A DNA stretch of 8,630 bases from an uncultured Ruminococcus sp. (GTDB lineage Bacteria; Bacillota_A; Clostridia; Oscillospirales; Ruminococcaceae). This document shows, piece after piece, positions 4,748-8,630 of the stretch. Below the pieces are notes generated by a model. It ran no database searches. It was not told the origin of the DNA and saw nothing but the letters and a program-made list of their open reading frames with translations. The number at the start of each line of letters is the position of its first letter. The stretch's first letter is position 1. A program made the translations under genes and the position numbers. Location of the stretch: positions 1-8,630 of the forward strand of contig CALFMA010000312.1 in assembly GCA_937880065.1 (NCBI GenBank). The letters run 5' to 3'.

Positions 4748-5494
4748 ATGGCTACAGCAATTATCACAGGCGCATCACAGGGAATAGGCGCTTGTATTGC
4801 AAAAAGACTTGCTAAAGACGGCTTTGATGTCGTTATAAATCATTCACCAAAGGAAAGCAGTAAGGAAAAGGCACTTGCTGTTGCGGCTGAATGTGAGGCT
4901 TTCGGCGTTAAGGCAATATGTATTGCCGCCGATGTTTCACAGTTCGACCAGTGCGAGGCTATGGTTAAGCAGACAAAGGCTGAATTCGGCACAATTGATG
5001 TTCTCGTAAATAATGCAGGCATCACAAAGGACACCCTCCTTGCACGTATGAAAGAGGAGGATTACGACGCTGTAATCGCTGTAAATCAGAAAAGCGTCTA
5101 CAATATGTTAAAACATACCTGCGCTGTAATGATGAAACAGCGTCACGGCAGAATTATAAATATCACCTCTGTTGCAGGTCTTTACGGCAATGCAGGACAG
5201 GTGAACTATTCCGCTTCAAAGGCAGCTATAATCGGTATGACTAAAACCGTAGCAAAGGAGTTCGGTTCACGCAATATCACTTGTAATGCCGTTGCTCCGG
5301 GACTTATCCGCACACCTATGACGGACGTGCTTTCCGATGAGCTTAAAGCAAAAATGCTTTCCGCAATCGCTCTCGGCAGATACGGCGAGCCTGAGGAAGT
5401 TGCTTCTGTTGTGTCATTCCTCGCATCTGAGGACGCACATTACGTCACAGGTGAGACCATCACCCTCCAGGGTGGAAGTGGTCTCAGACCATAA
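4748..5494 (+). CDS. fabG: 3-Oxoacyl-ACP reductase
   Basis: This 248-residue short-chain dehydrogenase reduces 3-ketoacyl-ACP to 3-hydroxyacyl-ACP with NADPH. TGASQGIG (7-14) is the Rossmann dinucleotide motif, ADV (61-63) contacts adenine, and NNAG (88-91) stabilises the core. The catalytic set is Asn113, Ser141, Tyr154 and Lys158, the last two in YSASK. VAPGLIRTPMT (182-192) follows as usual. The length fits FabG. The last residues, LQGGSGLRP, are unusual, because FabG proteins often end in a DGGM-type motif that closes the tetramer interface. This end is encoded by a nested palindrome at the join with DNA of another style, so the final 10 codons or so may not be native. Position next to fabK supports FabG rather than another reductase. 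Confidence 0.92.
   Translation: MATAIITGASQGIGACIAKRLAKDGFDVVINHSPKESSKEKALAVAAECEAFGVKAICIAADVSQFDQCEAMVKQTKAEFGTIDVLVNNAGITKDTLLARMKEEDYDAVIAVNQKSVYNMLKHTCAVMMKQRHGRIINITSVAGLYGNAGQVNYSASKAAIIGMTKTVAKEFGSRNITCNAVAPGLIRTPMTDVLSDELKAKMLSAIALGRYGEPEEVASVVSFLASEDAHYVTGETITLQGGSGLRP
5452..5486. repeat. Nested palindrome at the fabG 3' end
   Basis: TGAGACCA (5452-5459) is complementary to TGGTCTCA (5479-5486). Inside it CACCCT (5461-5466) is complementary to AGGGTG (5469-5474). TGGTCTCAGACCA (5479-5491) is also a palindrome with a single central base, and AGACCAT is repeated directly at 5454 and 5486. No U-run follows. It lies at the change of sequence style and could be a mark of the join. Confidence 0.6.
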
Positions 5495-5508
5495 CAAATG
5501 ATACGACA

Positions 5509-6849
5509 ATGGGTTTTCTTCAGAATTTCAAGGAACTGATAAAGAACACGGCCAATCTGGCCGGATACATAGATACGGAAGCCGCGGAGAAATCCATCCG
5601 CGGCAATATCTATTTTCGTGGTCCCAACGCATGGATTCTTGCCATTGCCACCATCATCGCTTCGGTCGGACTGAACGTCAATTCCATCCCCGTGGTGATC
5701 GGAGCCATGCTCATCTCCCCTCTCATGGGTCCTATCTTCGGATTAGGTCTTGGCCTGGGTGTCAATGACATGGCATTGATGAAGTCGTCAGGAAAGCATC
5801 TTCTCGTGATGGTATCCATCAGCCTTGCAGCGTCATTCCTGTACTTTCTGATCACACCACTCAGCCTGAGCAATCCTACTGAACTTCTGGCAAGGACCAA
5901 CCCCACGATATACGACGTGCTCATAGCACTCTTCGGAGGTTTCGCCGGAATCCTAGAACAATGCAGGAAAGAGAAAGGAACAGTTTTCTCCGGTGTAGCT
6001 ATCGCGACTGCTCTCATGCCACCTCTTTGTACGGCGGGTTTCGGTCTTGCAAGCGGCAACCTGAGCTATTTCATCGGGGCCTTATACCTCTTCACCATAA
6101 ATTGTCTGTTCATCATGCTTGCGACCTACGTCAGCGTCAAGTATTTCAGATTCAGGAAAGTGGAATATGAGGACCAGCTGACTGGCCGGAAGACCCAGAG
6201 AATCAGCACCTTGCTCATAATCCTGTTCATCATTCCAAGCATCTGGTCTGCTGTGACACTTATAAGCCACAATAATTTCGAAGATAAAGCGACATCGTTC
6301 GTCGAGCACAGCAAGGCATACAACAAAAGTATAATCTATGACTACAAGATAGACCATAGCGACGGATCGAAAATCGAGCTGTTCTTTACAGGAGAGCCTA
6401 TGAACGAGATGACCGAAGAAGCTATATATCAGGCTGCAGCCACCTACGGTCTGACGCAGGAACAGATCCTGATAAACGACCATACTGTAACTGATAACAC
6501 CAACGACCTGGAATTGATCAAGGGCATTTACGACAGAATGGATACAGAAGTCGGAAAGAGAGATGAGGAAATCAGACGGCTTCAGGAAGAACTCCTGGTA
6601 GCTAAAGGGAATGACATACCATATATACAGCTCACACGTGAGATCATCAACATGTATCCGTCCGTAAAGCATGTATTCATAGGACAGGGAGCCAACGTTT
6701 CCGCAGACTCCCTGAAACTGTCTCCTCATATTTCCGTTACAGTGACATGCTCCCCTGCTATGCCATCAGAAGATTCCCTCCGTCTCGGAGAATGGCTCAA
6801 GGTGCGTCTCGACACACAAGACTTATCACTGTATCAGGCTGAAGAATAA
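5509..6849 (+). CDS. DUF389 family integral membrane protein
   Basis: This 446-residue protein has about seven hydrophobic segments: roughly 41-58, 61-84, 97-116, 134-150, 158-181, 186-209 and 232-252. They carry the DUF389 hallmarks SVGLNVNS, VIGAMLISPLMGPI (63-76), RKEKG (153-157) and GVAIATALMPPLCTAG (162-177). The soluble C-terminal part (about 255-446) includes a charged, probably coiled stretch RDEEIRRLQEELLVAKG (351-367). The family's function is unassigned; it is presumed to act in the cytoplasmic membrane. The version resembles Bacteroidota members in length and wording. There is no Shine-Dalgarno site, as is common there. The start is 14 bases after the fabG stop, yet composition and codon use differ sharply from fabG. 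It converges on the ferritin gene. Confidence 0.88.
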   Translation: MGFLQNFKELIKNTANLAGYIDTEAAEKSIRGNIYFRGPNAWILAIATIIASVGLNVNSIPVVIGAMLISPLMGPIFGLGLGLGVNDMALMKSSGKHLLVMVSISLAASFLYFLITPLSLSNPTELLARTNPTIYDVLIALFGGFAGILEQCRKEKGTVFSGVAIATALMPPLCTAGFGLASGNLSYFIGALYLFTINCLFIMLATYVSVKYFRFRKVEYEDQLTGRKTQRISTLLIILFIIPSIWSAVTLISHNNFEDKATSFVEHSKAYNKSIIYDYKIDHSDGSKIELFFTGEPMNEMTEEAIYQAAATYGLTQEQILINDHTVTDNTNDLELIKGIYDRMDTEVGKRDEEIRRLQEELLVAKGNDIPYIQLTREIINMYPSVKHVFIGQGANVSADSLKLSPHISVTVTCSPAMPSEDSLRLGEWLKVRLDTQDLSLYQAEE

Positions 6850-6852
6850 CTT

Positions 6853-7377
6853 TTACTCTGCCGATGCAGCAAGCGGAGACGGTACATTGTAGACACGTGC
6901 CGCCTGCTCCTTGTCAAGCATGTACATGCCGTATTTGTTGCCTTCCACGGCTTCAAATGCGGCAATCATGTCTCTTGCAGATTCCTCTTCCTCCACCTGC
7001 TCGTCGATGAACCAGTTGAGGCGGTTGATGGATGCGAAATCTCTGTCGTCATTTGCGATGGCTGCGAGATTGTGGATGAGTGCGGTCACCTTCTTCTCAT
7101 GTTCAAGCGTCTGCTTGTACATGTCCAGCACGCTTGCCCACTCTGAAGGAACTTCCGCGATAGGAGCAAGCTCCACCTTGGCGTCCTGGGAGTTGAGATA
7201 GTTCATGAAGATTCTGGCGTGATCCTGCTCCTCCTTGAACTGGATGAAGAACCAGTTGGCTACACCCTTGTGGCCTTTGGCTTCAGCGTCAAGAGACATT
7301 GCAAGATAGAGATATGCTGACCAGAGTTCAGCATTGATCTGTGCATTGATAGCATCATGGAGATTTTTTGAAATCAT
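6853..7377 (-). CDS. ftnA: Bacterial non-haem ferritin
   Basis: This 174-residue protein is an iron-storage ferritin that oxidises Fe(II) and stores it as a mineral in a 24-subunit cage in the cytoplasm. The ferroxidase residues are all in place with the numbering of E. coli FtnA: Glu17, Glu50, His53, Glu94, Gln127 and Glu130, with Glu49 and Glu126 as likely third-site ligands. Characteristic segments are NAELWSAYLYLAMS (15-28), FKEEQDHARIFMNYL (47-61) and FIDEQVEEEESARDM (123-137). It lacks the haem-binding methionine context of bacterioferritin. No ribosome site is seen, but a clear Bacteroidota-type promoter lies upstream. Its stop is 3 bases from that of the DUF389 gene, and ffh diverges upstream. 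Confidence 0.95.
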   Translation of the reverse strand: MISKNLHDAINAQINAELWSAYLYLAMSLDAEAKGHKGVANWFFIQFKEEQDHARIFMNYLNSQDAKVELAPIAEVPSEWASVLDMYKQTLEHEKKVTALIHNLAAIANDDRDFASINRLNWFIDEQVEEEESARDMIAAFEAVEGNKYGMYMLDKEQAARVYNVPSPLAASAE

Positions 7378-7440
7378 ATTATCAAGTATTTAAGTGTTTA
7401 ATATTGTCTGTTATTTATAATTATTCTAAATTATTTACTA

Positions 7441-7471
7441 CAAATATAGCATTTAAAATTGCTAATGCAAA
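7441..7471 (-). promoter_or_regulatory. Bacteroidota-type promoter of ftnA
   Basis: On the minus strand TTTG (7471-7468) is followed after exactly 19 bases by TATATTTG (7448-7441), matching the Bacteroidota consensus TTTG-N19-TAnnTTTG recognised by the primary sigma factor of that phylum. Transcription should start near 7435, giving a leader of about 58 nt. This is direct evidence that this half of the window is Bacteroidota DNA. Confidence 0.8.
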
Positions 7472-7494
7472 GGAATTGCAAAGGGTTTGCCAAA
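7466..7494. repeat. 11-bp direct repeats over the ftnA -33 box
   Basis: TGCAAAGGAAT (7466-7476) and TGCAAAGGGTT (7477-7487) are adjacent copies differing at two bases, with a partial third, TGCCAAA (7488-7494). The 11-bp period puts the copies on about the same face of the helix, and the first copy covers the -33 TTTG. A regulator site for iron or oxidative stress control is possible but not shown. Confidence 0.45.
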
Positions 7495-7538
7495 AAAAAT
7501 GGTTAAATTCGCGGTCTTGAATAAAATTTACACGAGAT

Positions 7539-8630
7539 ATGTTTGAAAATCTTTCAGATAGGCTGGAAAGATCCTTCAAGATACTGAAGGGTGAAGGTAA
7601 GATTACCGAAGTCAATGTCGCTGAGACCCTCAAGGAGATTCGCAGGGCCCTGCTTGACGCCGACGTTTCATACAAGGTTGCAAAGGAATTTTGTGACAAG
7701 GTGAAGGCAAAGGCCATGGGCGCAAATGTGCTCACAGCCGTGAAGCCTCAGCAGATGATCGTGAAGATCGTCCATGACGAACTCGCAGCCCTGATGGGAA
7801 GCGAATCTTCCGACATCAACGTGAAGGGTTCGCCAGCAGTAGTGCTCGTAGCCGGTCTGAACGGTTCCGGTAAGACCACATTCTCCGGAAAGCTTGCCCT
7901 CAACATCAAGAGCAAGCGAGGGATGAGAGTCCTTCTGGCGGCCTGCGACTATTTCCGTCCTGCGGCTATCGACCAGCTGAAGGTGCTCGGAGAGCAGATC
8001 GGAGTGGAGGTTTACTCTGAGGAAGGCGTAAAGGATCCTATCCAGATCGCTCAGAACGCCATCAAGAAGGCCAAGGCTGAGGGATATTCAGTCGTGATCG
8101 TCGATACAGCCGGTCGTCTGGCTGTGGATCAGGAGCTCATGGATGAGATCTCGGCACTTCACTCTGCCGTCCAGCCGACAGAAACTCTCTTCGTAGTGGA
8201 TGCAATGACAGGTCAGGATGCAGTGGAGACTGCCAAGGCATTCAACGACAGACTCGACTTCGACGGAGTGGTCCTCACAAAGATGGACGGTGACACCCGC
8301 GGTGGTGCGGCTCTTTCGATCAAGGCTGTTGTAGGAAAGCCGATCAAGTTTGTCAGCACAGGTGAGAAGATGGAGGCTCTGGATGTGTTCCACCCCGCAC
8401 GTATCGCAGACCGAATCCTCGGCATGGGTGACGTTGTTTCCCTCGTGGAGAAGGCTCAGGAACAGTTCGATGAGGCACAGGCACGTGAGCTGAAGAAGAA
8501 GCTCGCAAAGGATCAGTTCACTCTCTGGGATTTCTACAATCAGATCCAGCAGATAAAGAAGATGGGTAACATCAAGGACCTCGCTTCGATGATTCCGGGT
8601 ATGGGCAAGGCTCTAAAGGATGTCGATATG
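7539..8630 (+). CDS. ffh: Signal recognition particle GTPase Ffh (cut by right edge)
   Basis: An open frame of 364 codons starts at ATG 7539 (MFENLSDRLERSFKILKGEG) and runs off the window without a stop; full-length Ffh is about 430 to 450 residues. Ffh binds signal sequences of nascent membrane proteins and 4.5S RNA, and it delivers ribosomes to FtsY. The N domain (1 to about 95) includes LKEIRRALLDADV. In the G domain, G1 is GLNGSGKTT (106-114), then DYFRPAA (137-143), DTAGR (189-193) and TKMDGDTRGGAA (247-258). GEKMEALDVFHPARIADRILGMGD leads into the methionine-bearing M domain (from about 295), of which about 70 residues are present, including MIPGMGKA. Methionine in TKMD replaces the usual leucine, a mild change. 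No Shine-Dalgarno site is seen. The wording resembles Bacteroidota Ffh. Confidence 0.95.
   Translation, partial: MFENLSDRLERSFKILKGEGKITEVNVAETLKEIRRALLDADVSYKVAKEFCDKVKAKAMGANVLTAVKPQQMIVKIVHDELAALMGSESSDINVKGSPAVVLVAGLNGSGKTTFSGKLALNIKSKRGMRVLLAACDYFRPAAIDQLKVLGEQIGVEVYSEEGVKDPIQIAQNAIKKAKAEGYSVVIVDTAGRLAVDQELMDEISALHSAVQPTETLFVVDAMTGQDAVETAKAFNDRLDFDGVVLTKMDGDTRGGAALSIKAVVGKPIKFVSTGEKMEALDVFHPARIADRILGMGDVVSLVEKAQEQFDEAQARELKKKLAKDQFTLWDFYNQIQQIKKMGNIKDLASMIPGMGKALKDVDM

Larger units (their letters stand above)
7378..7538. other. Divergent intergenic region ftnA / ffh
   Basis: These 161 AT-rich bases contain the ferritin promoter and an 11-bp direct repeat, both listed separately. For ffh I see no convincing -33/-7 pair: TAAATTCG near 7504 resembles a -7 box but has no TTTG at the right distance. 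No gene lies here. Confidence 0.8.

Noticed and set aside
5610..6059. 149-residue open frame on the minus strand within the DUF389 gene
   Set aside because: It is Arg/Pro-rich, antisense to clear membrane segments, has no recognisable domain, and the plus frame has full family motifs.
6082..6729. 215-residue open frame on the minus strand within the DUF389 gene
   Set aside because: It is antisense to the conserved protein, has an odd Tyr/Cys/Val-rich composition and no ribosome site or known motif. It is a shadow of codon bias.
7536..7545. TATGTTTG as a -7 promoter box for ffh
   Set aside because: It overlaps the ffh start codon and therefore cannot produce a transcript containing the start.
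7421..7735. 104-residue minus-strand open frame over the ffh start and its upstream region
   Set aside because: It overlaps the conserved N domain of Ffh and the ferritin promoter, and its Ser/Leu-rich translation has no family features.

Overview
The window reads as two pieces of DNA with different styles, joined at about position 5490. Positions 1 to about 5490 look like a clostridial Firmicute of the Ruminococcus / Eubacterium siraeum type. The base composition is moderately AT-rich, strong AGGAGG-type ribosome sites precede the genes, FabK is the enoyl reductase, and AATTAAGAATT and TTAGC low-complexity repeats lie between genes. Positions from about 5495 to 8630 look like a Bacteroidota genome. 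They are richer in G+C and have no Shine-Dalgarno sites. The DUF389 membrane protein and Ffh read like Bacteroidota versions, and the ferritin has a textbook TTTG-N19-TAnnTTTG promoter.

Left part. A leftward operon fabD-aroE-aroK runs off the left edge; its genes overlap or nearly touch. A 364-bp regulatory region separates it from a rightward fatty-acid synthesis cluster: fabH, fabK, a small DUF4177-like gene and fabG. The divergent region holds two good sigma70-type promoters that use the same palindromic TTGCAA as their -35 box. Inverted repeats lie in both leaders, and the roughly 205-nt fabH leader contains two interlocking 9-bp complementarities. Between fabK and fabG a repeat-rich stretch carries a foldable RNA-like segment and the DUF4177-like gene. 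Together FabD (malonyl-ACP supply), FabH (chain initiation), FabG (keto reduction) and FabK (enoyl reduction) form much of a type II fatty acid synthase. Within the window acpP, fabF, fabZ and the acc genes are absent. AroE and AroK supply chorismate precursors and share the fabD transcript.

Right part. A DUF389 seven-helix membrane protein converges on a bacterial ferritin with a 3-bp gap. Divergent from the ferritin is ffh, the SRP GTPase, cut by the right edge inside its M domain.

The main open question is the junction. A core housekeeping gene (ffh) in a Bacteroidota context, directly abutting a clostridial lipid operon, is most simply explained by a chimeric (metagenomic) assembly, with horizontal transfer as the alternative. 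Both flanking reading frames look intact, and a nested palindrome sits at the fabG 3' end exactly at the join. I found no CRISPR array, tRNA, rRNA, insertion sequence or defence system.
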